This document shows positions 18,634 to 27,094 of a stretch of 64,000 nt of DNA, piece by piece. This DNA is from Pseudomonadota bacterium (GTDB taxonomy: Bacteria; Pseudomonadota; Alphaproteobacteria; Sphingomonadales; Sphingomonadaceae). A model generated the notes under the pieces. That model had not been told where the DNA came from, made no database searches, and worked only from the letters and a program-made list of their open reading frames with translations. Numbering within the stretch: the stretch's first letter is position 1; every line of letters begins with the position of its first letter. The position numbers and the translations under genes are program-made. The stretch spans positions 62,001 to 126,000 of the forward strand of contig JAEXAW010000078.1 in NCBI GenBank assembly GCA_023458055.1, read 5' to 3'.

Positions 18634-19053
18634 ATGGCAATCGAAGCTATTACGGCAAAAGCTGCGGCGACCATGGGCAAGAGCGCAGGCGGCGACCTGC
18701 CTACCGGTCGCGTCATGGAGCTCGGGCCCTCGCAACCGGTGGAACCCTTGCAAAATGCAAAATTCCATTCTTCGCTCGAGCGCGTGCAGAATACGGTCAA
18801 CATGGTCCAGGCGCAGAATATGCCGCCTGCGGTCAAGGGACTGTTCCGCGCGCTAGATGGCATTAACGGGCAGGCGCGCTCGGTTTCCGATTATGCGCTC
18901 CAGGCGGAAGCCAGCGGCGGTCAGCTAACGCCCGGTGAAATCGTGCAACTAACGATGAAATGTCAGGAGTTCATGTTCCAGTGCCAGCTGACCTCGAACA
19001 TTGCCAATCGCTCGTCGGATGGCGTGCAGCAATTGTTCAAGCAACAGGGCTAA
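18634..19053 (+). CDS. sctI: Type III secretion inner rod protein SctI
   Basis: A 139-residue protein. The C-terminal 45 residues (GEIVQLTMKCQEFMFQCQ, then an amphipathic helix ending VQQLFKQQG) match the EscI/YscI/HrpB inner-rod pattern, where the last helix polymerises inside the needle complex. The N-terminal part is variable, as is normal. It lies six bases after the needle candidate and before sctJ, a position common for sctI. Confidence 0.72.
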   Translation: MAIEAITAKAAATMGKSAGGDLPTGRVMELGPSQPVEPLQNAKFHSSLERVQNTVNMVQAQNMPPAVKGLFRALDGINGQARSVSDYALQAEASGGQLTPGEIVQLTMKCQEFMFQCQLTSNIANRSSDGVQQLFKQQG

Positions 19054-19140
19054 GCGGCCCTGCGGCCATGCAGATAAGTCGCGCCGGCACCAATCGGCGT
19101 GAACCGCATAAAAATGATAATCAGGTTGGGTTGAATATTG

Positions 19141-19965
19141 ATGCTGGTTGATACCATTGCCCCTTATCCGGGGTCCTTTGCTGCGGCGCATAAGACTGAG
19201 GGCGGCGCGAGTGCGGGACGGTATTTCCGGCATCTTTTTTTGATCCTCCTGCTGTTGCTCCTCGCCGCCTGCAGCAAGCAGGAATTGCACGGCGGGTTGG
19301 CTGAAAATCAGGCCAATGACATGGTCGCCGTGCTGCAAAATGCCGGGATTGATGCTGAAAAAGAGGCCGGGGAAAAGGACAAGTATCGCGTATCGGTGGA
19401 CAAAGCTGATTTCGCTCGCGCGGTCGATGTCCTGAAAGCCAACGGCCTGCCGCGTGATGATTATGCCTCGCTCGGCACGGTGTTCCAGAAGGGCACCTAT
19501 AACAGTTCACAGACCGAGGAACATGCGCGCTTCATTTTTGCTCTGCAGCAGGAATTGACCAATACGATCAGCCAGATTGATGGCGTGGTTGAAGCGCGCG
19601 TCCACCTCAACCTGCCCGAGAAAGAAGCGCTTGGCGAAGAACAGAAGCCGGCGTCCGCTTCGGTCTTTGTGAAATATCGTCCAGGCTATGACCTTTCGAC
19701 CAAGACCGGCCAGATCAAGACTTTGGTGCAAAATAGCGTCGCGGGCCTCAGCCCCGATGCGATCAGCGTGATGATGGAACGCTCGCGCTCAATCCCGATG
19801 GCGAAGAAGAGTTTCCTCGAAAGCGGGCTTGTCTCGCTGTTGATGTGGGTGGCAGGGTTGATCGCGCTTGCCGCGGTCGGGCTCGGCGTCCATCGCTGGT
19901 GGCGTTCGCGCCCGCCTAAATCGACTTTGCCCGCCGTGCGTGAGGATGGAGCGACACGCGGATGA
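19141..19965 (+). CDS. sctJ: Type III secretion inner-membrane ring lipoprotein SctJ
   Basis: A YscJ/FliF-family lipoprotein of the inner ring. A lipobox LLAAC ends an unusually long N-terminal lead of about 42 residues, and the mature protein begins CSKQELHGGLAENQANDMV, the classical SctJ start. Further hallmarks are GLPRDDYASLGTVF and VEARVHLNLPEKE. A C-terminal membrane helix (about residues 225-250) follows. The ATG at 19141 is preferred to a TTG one codon earlier. The stop overlaps the next gene (ATGA). Confidence 0.93.
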   Translation: MLVDTIAPYPGSFAAAHKTEGGASAGRYFRHLFLILLLLLLAACSKQELHGGLAENQANDMVAVLQNAGIDAEKEAGEKDKYRVSVDKADFARAVDVLKANGLPRDDYASLGTVFQKGTYNSSQTEEHARFIFALQQELTNTISQIDGVVEARVHLNLPEKEALGEEQKPASASVFVKYRPGYDLSTKTGQIKTLVQNSVAGLSPDAISVMMERSRSIPMAKKSFLESGLVSLLMWVAGLIALAAVGLGVHRWWRSRPPKSTLPAVREDGATRG

Positions 19966-20540
19966 CGGTCACGCTCCCGCCACTGAGCCCGCCACGCGCG
20001 CGCCTTGCCGAGGCGGTTGCCTCGTTCGGCTCGGCAGCCTATCGGGATCGCGGCGCGCGTTTTTTGGCGCGGGTGGAAGGCAATGGACGGCCTATCGGGT
20101 TCAATAATCTCAGCCGCATGCCGCGCTGGTGGTCTGCGCCCGAAGCGGATCGCGAGCCCATCGCAGCGATTGCGGCACTTCTCAATTTTCGCGCACAGAT
20201 CGATCAAGAACTGGATGGCAACCGCTTGCGGGCGCTGGTGAGCACGACCGGCGAAACACTGTTCGACATTGCGTGCGACAGTGAGGTGCGCTGCACGCCG
20301 CTTGCGGGCAGCGTTGGCGAGAATTTTCCCATCGGGGATGAGGTGCGCCGTGCCGGTTGGACTATTCTGTATCGCGCGCTCCCCAGTGCCTTTGCCTCGA
20401 CAATCGCAGATGCTTGCGGCGACCGTGACGCGCTCGAAATCGCCGATCAGGCGAGCCAATTGTGGGGCCGCCACCAGCGGCTGAACGCAAATGATAAAGC
20501 GGCGGACAATGACGCGGCCGGCGGGGAGGCGGAGGCATGA
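19962..20540 (+). CDS. SctK-like sorting-platform accessory protein
   Basis: A 192-residue soluble protein without recognisable motif except its place. It lies between sctJ and sctL, overlapping both by four bases, where sctK is found in most injectisome operons. SctK links the SctQ pods to SctD. Family members are poorly conserved and around 200 residues, which fits. Trp and Arg residues near PRWWSAPEADR and a C-terminal charged tail are visible. The call is mostly from synteny. Confidence 0.55.
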   Translation: MTVTLPPLSPPRARLAEAVASFGSAAYRDRGARFLARVEGNGRPIGFNNLSRMPRWWSAPEADREPIAAIAALLNFRAQIDQELDGNRLRALVSTTGETLFDIACDSEVRCTPLAGSVGENFPIGDEVRRAGWTILYRALPSAFASTIADACGDRDALEIADQASQLWGRHQRLNANDKAADNDAAGGEAEA

Positions 20541-21154
20541 GCTTCACCCTCACCATAGGCGACCGCATCCTGAGTGGTCGCAGCGCCCTCATCAAGGCGC
20601 ATGACCGCGCCGCCTTTGCCGAGATCGACGCGCTGCTCGATGAAGCCAACCGCATCAAGAACGATATGCTCGACCAGAGCGCCGCCGCGCGCGATGAAGC
20701 CTATCGTCACGGCCTCACCCAAGGTTTTCAACAGGTGCAAAGCTATTTTCTCGCCAAGCTTGATGAATTGAGCGCGACGGTCGAGGCGCATGAGCAGGAA
20801 CGGCGCGCAAACATCGCGGACGCTGCGATGGCGGCGGTGCAGATGATGATCGGCGACCTTGGCGATGCGGACATTGTGCCCGGCCTCGCCGAACGCGCGC
20901 TGGATCGTATGGCCGAAGATAGTCGTTATGTCGTCGAGGTCGCATCGGAACAGGTCGCGATGGTGCAAGAGCGGCTTGCGGCACGCGACGCGGTCAGCGT
21001 CGAGGCTAATCCGATGCTTGGGCCGCTGGATTGCGTGGTGCGCACCAGCACCGGCCGCGTGATCGCCAGCCTTGATACACAGATGGAAACCCTGGCCCAG
21101 CGTTGGGGGGTGGGGCAGCCAGCCACGCCCGCTCAAGAGGAGGCGATCAGGTGA
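20537..21154 (+). CDS. sctL: Type III secretion ATPase stator SctL (FliH family)
   Basis: A 205-residue protein that links the ATPase to the sorting platform. The N-terminal part is followed by a long helix (about residues 30-100) with the Gly/Ala spacing typical of FliH/SctL, including AYRHGLTQGFQQVQ. The C-terminal domain shows the family patterns VEVASEQVAMVQERL and LDCVVRTSTGRVIASLDTQ. Start overlaps the upstream gene (ATGA) and the stop overlaps the sctN GTG. Confidence 0.87.
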   Translation: MSFTLTIGDRILSGRSALIKAHDRAAFAEIDALLDEANRIKNDMLDQSAAARDEAYRHGLTQGFQQVQSYFLAKLDELSATVEAHEQERRANIADAAMAAVQMMIGDLGDADIVPGLAERALDRMAEDSRYVVEVASEQVAMVQERLAARDAVSVEANPMLGPLDCVVRTSTGRVIASLDTQMETLAQRWGVGQPATPAQEEAIR

Positions 21155-22476
21155 GCGCGCGTCAACATGGCATGGAGCTGATCCAGGCGCTGGGCCGCGC
21201 GCCGACATTCGAACAGCGTGGCAAGCTGGTCGGCGCGGTTGGAACGACGCTGCGCGTCACCGGCGTTCAGGCCAAGATCGGCGAGAGCGTCGAGATTATT
21301 GACCAGCATAGCGGCTTTACCATGTGGGCGGAGGTGGTCGGCCTTGCCAATGGTGAGGCAATCCTGACCCCGCTCGGCGATATGCGCGGGCTTTCCTCGG
21401 CGGCGGAGATTGTGCTGCGCAGCGGGCAGGACCGCGTGCCCTATGGCGATCATCTGTTGGGCCGCGTGCTTGATGCGCGGATGGAACCGATTGACGGGCT
21501 GGGCCCGATCAAGCGCCAGCCGGACCGTCCCTTGCTCGCGGACTCTCCAAACCCGATGATCAGGAAGCCCATTGACGAGGTGATGGAAACTGGCGTGCGC
21601 GCCATCGACAGCCTGATCACGCTTGGCATCGGCCAGCGGCTCGGCGTGTTCGCGGCAGCCGGTGGTGGTAAGTCTACGCTGATGGCAATGCTTGCGCGCC
21701 ATGCCAAGGCGGACGCGATTGTCTTTTCGCTCATCGGCGAACGTGGCCGCGAAGTGCGCGAATTTGTCGAAGATGTGTTGGGGCCGGAAGGGCTGGCGCG
21801 CTCGGTGGTGATCGTTGCGACATCGGATCGCCCGGCGATGGAGCGTGTGCGCGCGGCGCAGGTCGCAACCGCCATTGCCGAAGGGATGCGCGAGGAGGGC
21901 AAGCATGTGCTCCTGCTGATGGACAGCGTCACCCGCTACGCGCGCGCGTTGCGCGAGATCGGTCTTGCGGCAGGCGAACCGGCGGTGCGGCGCGGTTTCC
22001 CGCCTTCGGTGTTTGCCGAACTGCCGCGTCTGTTCGAGCGCGCGGGTACGTCCGATCAAGGAGCGATCACCGGCATTTATACCGTGCTGATGGAGGATGA
22101 AGAGGGCGATCCCATCGGCGAGGAAGTACGCTCGCTGCTTGATGGCCATATCCATTTGTCGCGCAAATTGGGCTCGCAAGGCCATTATCCGGCGATTGAT
22201 ATTCTCACCAGCCTGTCGCGTCTGTTCACCAAGCTTGCGCCGCAAGGCCAGGCGCAGACCGCGACCGAAGTACGCGCGATGCTCGCCAAGTTGAATGACA
22301 TCGAACTGCTGGTGCAAATGGGTGAATATCAGCCTGGCCAGGACCGGCTCGCCGACCGCGCGCTTGAAACACGCGAGGCGATCATGGCCTTCCTGCGCCA
22401 ATCGGCGGACGAGCCGAGCAACAGCGCAACGACCATGGCGTTGTTCCGCTCGTTGGGATCAGGCTATGGCTATTGA
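21151..22476 (+). CDS. sctN: Type III secretion ATPase SctN
   Basis: The export ATPase (FliI/YscN family), 441 residues. The start is the GTG at 21151, which overlaps the sctL stop (GTGA) and follows AGAGGAGG by about 8 bases; longer frames upstream lie inside sctL. The Walker A motif is AAGGGKST, followed by the type III ATPase signature LLMDSVTRYARALREIGLAAGEP and PRRGFPPSVFAELPRLFERAG-type sequence. It unfolds substrates and chaperones at the export gate. Confidence 0.95.
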   Translation: MSARQHGMELIQALGRAPTFEQRGKLVGAVGTTLRVTGVQAKIGESVEIIDQHSGFTMWAEVVGLANGEAILTPLGDMRGLSSAAEIVLRSGQDRVPYGDHLLGRVLDARMEPIDGLGPIKRQPDRPLLADSPNPMIRKPIDEVMETGVRAIDSLITLGIGQRLGVFAAAGGGKSTLMAMLARHAKADAIVFSLIGERGREVREFVEDVLGPEGLARSVVIVATSDRPAMERVRAAQVATAIAEGMREEGKHVLLLMDSVTRYARALREIGLAAGEPAVRRGFPPSVFAELPRLFERAGTSDQGAITGIYTVLMEDEEGDPIGEEVRSLLDGHIHLSRKLGSQGHYPAIDILTSLSRLFTKLAPQGQAQTATEVRAMLAKLNDIELLVQMGEYQPGQDRLADRALETREAIMAFLRQSADEPSNSATTMALFRSLGSGYGY

Positions 22477-22930
22477 TCCGCGCCTTGGTCAGGTGACCCG
22501 CGTCACCGCGCTGCGCCGCGACAAGGCCGAGCGTGAGATGGCGCAATCAGCTTCGGTGCATCAGGCGCGCGAAGAGGCGTTGGAAACCGCGCGAAAAGCG
22601 GAAATGCGACAATTGGAAATGTTGGCGGCGGCGCGCGAAACCTTTCGCGCCAATCCGGGCTGCGCACAGGCGCAGCTGTGGCAGCAAATCGCCAAGGAGC
22701 GGCGCGAGGAAGCGCGGGGCGAAGTGGCGGAACGCGCGTCGATGCGCGACCTGTCCGAAGAGGATCTGGCGCGCGCGCGGGCGCAATTTCAGCGCGCCAA
22801 TGAACGCCATCGCCTCTCGGAAGACGCGGTGCGCGTTGCGAAGATCCAGCATCGCCGCGCGCTCGAGGAAAAAGAGGCCGACGAAATGCAGGGGGCCACG
22901 CGTCCCATGGGGAATGGGCTGTTGAAATGA
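22466..22930 (+). CDS. sctO: Type III secretion ATPase stalk protein SctO
   Basis: A 154-residue protein that is almost entirely charged alpha helix and coiled coil, matching the FliJ/YscO form: two long antiparallel helices. The start is the ATG at 22466 (MAIDPRLGQVTRV), 11 bases inside the end of sctN. The order sctN-sctO-sctP is standard. SctO couples the ATPase hexamer to SctV. Sequence identity is not informative, so the call comes from shape and position. Confidence 0.75.
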   Translation: MAIDPRLGQVTRVTALRRDKAEREMAQSASVHQAREEALETARKAEMRQLEMLAAARETFRANPGCAQAQLWQQIAKERREEARGEVAERASMRDLSEEDLARARAQFQRANERHRLSEDAVRVAKIQHRRALEEKEADEMQGATRPMGNGLLK

Positions 22931-22940
22931 GGTTGAAGCC

Positions 22941-23639
22941 ATGATGACCAAGGACAGCAATAGCGTTTCCACGACGACACCGTCGCTCTCCAATGATGGG
23001 CGCGGGCGATCCTATCGCCCCGAACTCGGTGCCGCGTTTGAAGACCGAATGGGCGCGGTGCAGCAGCGGCTCAACCGCGACGATACCAAGACCGAAAAAA
23101 AGGACGAGGAAAAGTCCGAGAAGCGGGCTGACAAGGATGACCGGGCGCGGGGTTCCGGCGATCCGCAGCGACAAGCCAAAGTCATGCGCCAGGCGCATGA
23201 TCAGGACCAGCAAGGCCAGGATGGCCGCGCGCCGTTTGAAGGGCTGGTGCAGATGGCTCCAAGCCCGTTGCGCGGTCTCGAAATGGTCTTGCCGGTATCA
23301 GCGGTGGGCGGGCTTGACCCGGCGCTCTTGGCACAACTTGAGCGCATCGCCGCTGCCATTGCGGAAAATCTCCCCCGTCAGGTCGACAAGCAAATGACGG
23401 TCAGCTTCGGTAAGGGTGATTTTGCCCAAGGCGCAATTTTGACCCGCGATGCGAGCGGCGCGATCAGCGTCCATATTGCCGGGCTCCATCCCGGTGTTAC
23501 GGCGGCGCAAAGCGTCCGGTTGCAGCAAGAATTACGCGCCCGCCTCATGGCGAAAAAACTGGAGGTGCGCGAAGTTGCTTTTACCGAAGCGCCGCCGCAG
23601 GGCCATCAGTCCAAGGATCAGCCGACCCGCCAAGGGTGA
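22941..23639 (+). CDS. sctP: Needle-length/substrate-switch protein SctP (FliK-like)
   Basis: A 232-residue protein. The N-terminal half is charged and disordered, rich in Lys, Asp and Glu; the C-terminal half (about residues 130-210) has the FliK/SctP hallmarks MTVSFGKGDFAQGAILTRD and AAQSVRLQQELRARL. It measures needle length and works with SctU to switch export. It is short for a SctP, which would predict a short needle, an inference. It is the last gene of the plus-strand operon. Confidence 0.72.
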   Translation: MMTKDSNSVSTTTPSLSNDGRGRSYRPELGAAFEDRMGAVQQRLNRDDTKTEKKDEEKSEKRADKDDRARGSGDPQRQAKVMRQAHDQDQQGQDGRAPFEGLVQMAPSPLRGLEMVLPVSAVGGLDPALLAQLERIAAAIAENLPRQVDKQMTVSFGKGDFAQGAILTRDASGAISVHIAGLHPGVTAAQSVRLQQELRARLMAKKLEVREVAFTEAPPQGHQSKDQPTRQG

Positions 23640-23727
23640 TCAATTACCCGCATTAGAATGTCATCAAAGGCGACCGCCCCGCATAGCGCGTTGTACGCTG
23701 CCTGCCGCGCCTTCACCGACGATGCCC

Positions 23728-23763
23728 AAAAAAGAGAGGCCTCGCCCGTTGGGGCAAGGCCTC
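23728..23763 (-). terminator. Terminator of the DUF1521 gene (minus strand)
   Basis: Read on the minus strand, GAGGCCTTGCCCC pairs with GGGCGAGGCCTC and is followed by a TCTTTTTT run. It lies 30 bases past the stop of the minus-strand gene ending at 23793. The T run is on the minus-strand side, so it serves that gene and not sctP. Confidence 0.75.
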
Positions 23764-23792
23764 AGTTCCATCGACTTACCCTGGTGCCGGGG

Positions 23793-25046
23793 TCAAAGCA
23801 GCACGGGGTTGAAAGGCCGAGTGGGTTTGGTGGTTTCGGCAGGGCGGGCGGCATTTTCGCCTCCGCCGAAGGTGCCGATAAGTTCATTTACGATTGAACC
23901 GAAGTTCAGGAAGTTGCCGAGTTGGCCAACAAGCTGGCTGAAGTCGAACCGTTCAAAGCCGCCCATTAAATCATCAAATTCGGCATCGCTCATCTTCTTG
24001 CTACCCGGACCATATTCGCCGCCGACCTTGGTCACGTCCGCATCCTTCTGGGTTGCGACATTCCCGGCTTCGGTTTTCCAGCCAGCGCCATTCTTGTTCT
24101 CATGCAGCGTCCAACCGTCGCGGTTGGCCGCATCGACCGCCTTGCCATCGTTCGACATGGTGACCTTGAGATCGCCGAGCTTGTTCTGGCTAATGCCATC
24201 GACGACAATCGCATTGTCGCCCTTGGTGATGAAAACTTGGCTTGCGACATACATGTTGGGGTTACCCTTATATTGCTCGGTGTTGACCGTGATCTTAGTC
24301 CCGTTTTCGAGCGTGAAGGTGCTGGTGCCCCAGAAATCGAACGCTTGCTTGCCGTCAACTTCAACGTGCGGATCGCCCCAGATGCGGGTCTTTTCACCGG
24401 TCTTTTCGTTGAAGATGGTCATTTCGCTGTTCTTTTCATTGATATCCAGCTTGTACCCATCGCCAAGATCGATCTTCGCGGTGTTTTCGCCGGTCATCTG
24501 GGTCGACCATTTAACGGTCGGATCCTTGATATCCCAGCAGCCCGGCCTGGGCTGTTGCGGGATGCAGCCACCGCCGGGGAAGGTCGGCTTGGGCATCGGG
24601 AAAGGAAGGGGCCTGGGTCCGAAATCCGGCTTCGGCATCGGGATCGGCTTGGTGCCACAATCCGGGCGCCGCGGCGGCGGGAGGCAGCCGCCCGGGCGGG
24701 TGCTATCAGGGCGCGGACGACCCCAGCCGCAATCAGTCGGACGATGCAGACCGCCTTCGCGCGGACCGTGATGATGACCATGCGGGCCATGATGATGGTG
24801 ATGATGGCCGGGGTGGCAATGATCGCGCGGCGGGGTGCAGTGGCTGCGCGGGCCGCACTTCACTTCATAGTTACCGGGCAGTTTTGCGCCAGCGTTGGGG
24901 CCAGCGCCGAGCGGGTTGCTGAACAGGCCGGTGAGGCCCTGGGTCAGTTGCTGCGTCACGCCTTCGATAATCTTCGAGCCGAGTTCCAGCGGGGCCGTTA
25001 GAGCTGCTGCCGGATTGAAGGCTGCGGTTGGTGATACCTGATTCAT
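23793..25046 (-). CDS. DUF1521 protein, candidate self-cleaving type III effector (NopE1-like domain)
   Basis: A 417-residue protein without signal peptide. The N-terminus (MNQVSPTAAFNPAAALTAP) is Ala/Ser/Pro-rich, as in type III secretion signals. Residues about 60-170 are rich in His, Pro and Gly, with runs of His that could bind metal. A DUF1521 domain follows (about 180-340) with RIWGDPHVEVDG; the Asp225-Pro226 bond is the expected scissile bond. In Bradyrhizobium NopE1 the same domain cuts itself at GD/PH when calcium or other metal ions are added. GGAGG precedes the ATG. A 17-bp box lies 148 bases upstream. Secretion is inferred from context, not shown. Confidence 0.82.
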   Translation of the reverse strand: MNQVSPTAAFNPAAALTAPLELGSKIIEGVTQQLTQGLTGLFSNPLGAGPNAGAKLPGNYEVKCGPRSHCTPPRDHCHPGHHHHHHGPHGHHHGPREGGLHRPTDCGWGRPRPDSTRPGGCLPPPRRPDCGTKPIPMPKPDFGPRPLPFPMPKPTFPGGGCIPQQPRPGCWDIKDPTVKWSTQMTGENTAKIDLGDGYKLDINEKNSEMTIFNEKTGEKTRIWGDPHVEVDGKQAFDFWGTSTFTLENGTKITVNTEQYKGNPNMYVASQVFITKGDNAIVVDGISQNKLGDLKVTMSNDGKAVDAANRDGWTLHENKNGAGWKTEAGNVATQKDADVTKVGGEYGPGSKKMSDAEFDDLMGGFERFDFSQLVGQLGNFLNFGSIVNELIGTFGGGENAARPAETTKPTRPFNPVLL

Positions 25047-25193
25047 TGCTATCCTCCTTTAGTCCTGACCCAACACACTGCGGTCGTCGTGCCTGCTTTT
25101 CTTTGTTCTGGCCCCGCTCCTGGAAGCTGGGAGAAAGCGTCCGGCTGTTCCGACCGTCTGGATGTAACCTGCCATTTACATTTGGAAGATGCA

Positions 25194-25210
25194 CTCAGCG
25201 ATTCGTTGAG
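25194..25210. promoter_or_regulatory. 17-bp effector box A, CTCAGCGATTCGTTGAG
   Basis: Near-perfect inverted repeat (CTCAGCGA/TCGTTGAG). It is one of two boxes in the 255-base gap between the divergent DUF1521 and LysM-lysozyme genes, and it is the one nearer the minus-strand gene. Its centre is 22 bp, about two helical turns, from box B. The same motif occurs upstream of two other putative secreted-protein transcription units. Confidence 0.65.
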
Positions 25211-25215
25211 AACGT

Positions 25216-25232
25216 CTAAGCGATTCGTTTAG
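25216..25232. promoter_or_regulatory. 17-bp effector box B, CTAAGCGATTCGTTTAG
   Basis: Identical over all 17 bases to the box at 32621-32637. It lies 69 bases before the LysM-lysozyme start codon. A CATTAT sequence, a plausible -10 element, starts 22 bases after the box, placing the box over or next to the -35 position, as expected for an activator site. Confidence 0.68.
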
Positions 25233-25301
25233 ATACAAACGGATCACCGTCGATCATTATGCGGGCAAGGGCAGAGGAATAGATCCCGGGAGGAATCAGC
25301 C

Positions 25302-27011
25302 ATGGTAACCGCAGTATCTCAAGTCAGCCGCACACAGGCACCCGGCAATAATGCTGCGGTCGCAGCCAGAAGTGCCAACAGCTACACGGTAAAGTCGGGC
25401 GATACCTTGTCAGGCATCGCGGCGCGGAATGGTACCACTTGGCAGACGCTCGCGCGGCTCAATGGCATCAGCAACCCGAATCGGATTTATCCCGGCCAGC
25501 AACTCAAACTGCCGGGCGGCGGGAATGCGGGCGGGGCCGGATCGACCGGCGCGACCTCTTATACTGTGCGCAATGGCGATACGCTTTCCGGCATCGCATC
25601 GCGCCACGGCACCAGCGTCGGCGCGATCGCGCAGGCCAACGGCATCCGCAATCCCAATCTCATCTATCCCGGCCAGCGCCTGACGATCCCGGGAAGCGGT
25701 AGCACCGGCAATAGCGGTAATACGGGCAGCACGGGTAACACTGGCAATGTTGGTAATAGCGGCACCTCGGGTGCGGTGCAGCCGGGGCAGGGCAAGCTTT
25801 CCGCCAATGGCGCAACCTTCATCTATAATCATGAAGCGGTTGCGGGCGTTTCGAATAAGCTCCACTGGCCCGGCGGCGCGAGCGGTGTAACGCTCGGCCC
25901 CGGCTATGACCTTAAAGGCAAGTCGCGCGATACGGTCATCAAGGATCTGACGGCCGTTGGCGTCGATCGCGCGACCGCGTCCAAAGTGGCCAATGGTGTC
26001 GGGCTTGAAGGCCAGGCGGCGAAAACGTTCGCGGCCAACAACAAGGGCCTCGTCAATCTTTCCAAAGCGCAGGAAAGCCAACTGCTGCAAGTCACGATCA
26101 AGGGCTATGAGGCAGCGGTCAATCGCAACGTCAAGGTTCCGCTGACGCAGAGCCAGTTCGATGCACTGGTCTCCTTCACCTATAATATCGGTGAAGGCGG
26201 CCTTAAAAGCTCCTCGACACTGCGCCTCCTCAATCAGGGCGATTATAAAGGCGCCGCTGAAGCAATGAAGCTGTGGAACAAGTCGGGCGGCCAGGTGATG
26301 CAAGGCCTCGTCAACCGCCGTAATGACGAGGTTGCCTTGTTCAACAAGGATGGTCTCCCCAAGGCGGGTGGTCCCAGCAACACCCAAGGCCCGGACAAGG
26401 CCGGAACGCCGCAGAACGCCGCCGAGATGGCGGCCTATATCGGTAAATATGGCGATGCCAAAGCCAAGGCTGATCTTGCCGCGGGCAAGAAGGTTGTCGT
26501 TGCCCTGCGCACCGATACCAATACCAAGGTCAATGGCGGCGCGGGCAAATATGATGATCTCATCGCGGTCGTCCAGAAATCGGGCAATGGCTATAAGATG
26601 GAGACGTTCAAGGCCAACACCGAACCGTCCTCGCAATATGCCTATAATGGTCCCAAGGCGTCCAAGGGTTCGCACACCGATATGAACGGGGACGGCAAGG
26701 CCGACCTTGGACGGATCGCGGCGGGCAATTATCGCTATACGCTGCAATCGGGCACCTTCGCCGGCGACCGTTATTTCCGCACCAGCAGCGGCACGCATGT
26801 CGAACGCGACACCAATCAGGATGGCTGGTTCAATTCAGCCGACAAGAACCGTTTGCAGAATAATAATGGTTCCTCCTTCCTGATCCATCAGGGTGGTAGC
26901 AACAACACCTGGTCGGCGGGCTGCCAGACAATGGCTACCGGTGATTACCAGCGATTCGTCAATTCGGTCGCTGGACAGGGAACTTTCAGCTACGTACTGA
27001 TACAGCGTTAA
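25302..27011 (+). CDS. LysM-lysozyme-L,D-transpeptidase-like protein, candidate secreted cell-wall enzyme
   Basis: A 569-residue protein with no classical signal peptide; the N-terminus is rich in Ser, Ala, Asn and Thr. Two LysM peptidoglycan-binding repeats lie at about residues 28-72 and 87-131, followed by a Gly/Asn/Thr linker. A lysozyme-like domain (about 165-350) has NHEAVAGVSN with a likely catalytic Glu, LHWPGGASGVTLGPGYDL, and FDALVSFTYNIG. The C-terminal domain (about 375-569) contains IHQGGSN and SAGCQTM, a spacing like the His...Ser-x-Gly-Cys motif of L,D-transpeptidases. The gene has effector box B in front. It may be a type III substrate or may help needle passage; the sequence does not decide. 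Confidence 0.8.
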   Translation: MVTAVSQVSRTQAPGNNAAVAARSANSYTVKSGDTLSGIAARNGTTWQTLARLNGISNPNRIYPGQQLKLPGGGNAGGAGSTGATSYTVRNGDTLSGIASRHGTSVGAIAQANGIRNPNLIYPGQRLTIPGSGSTGNSGNTGSTGNTGNVGNSGTSGAVQPGQGKLSANGATFIYNHEAVAGVSNKLHWPGGASGVTLGPGYDLKGKSRDTVIKDLTAVGVDRATASKVANGVGLEGQAAKTFAANNKGLVNLSKAQESQLLQVTIKGYEAAVNRNVKVPLTQSQFDALVSFTYNIGEGGLKSSSTLRLLNQGDYKGAAEAMKLWNKSGGQVMQGLVNRRNDEVALFNKDGLPKAGGPSNTQGPDKAGTPQNAAEMAAYIGKYGDAKAKADLAAGKKVVVALRTDTNTKVNGGAGKYDDLIAVVQKSGNGYKMETFKANTEPSSQYAYNGPKASKGSHTDMNGDGKADLGRIAAGNYRYTLQSGTFAGDRYFRTSSGTHVERDTNQDGWFNSADKNRLQNNNGSSFLIHQGGSNNTWSAGCQTMATGDYQRFVNSVAGQGTFSYVLIQR

Positions 27012-27018
27012 TGCGGGT

Positions 27019-27058
27019 AAGGCCCGGCGCGGTGGATTGACCCCACACGCCGGGCTTC
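27019..27058 (+). terminator. Hairpin after the LysM-lysozyme gene
   Basis: GGCCCGGCG pairs with CGCCGGGC across a loop of about 20 bases, starting 8 bases past the stop codon. There is no long T run after it, so it may be an attenuating or mRNA-protecting hairpin, not a full terminator. Confidence 0.4.
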
Positions 27059-27094
27059 CCGTCGAAGACAGACTCAAGGAGCAGCGCTGGTCTT

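Noticed and set aside
26941..26965. Additional CGATTCG match, and another at about 29620, resembling the effector box.
   Set aside because: Both lie inside coding sequence and lack the outer CTMA/TKAG arms.
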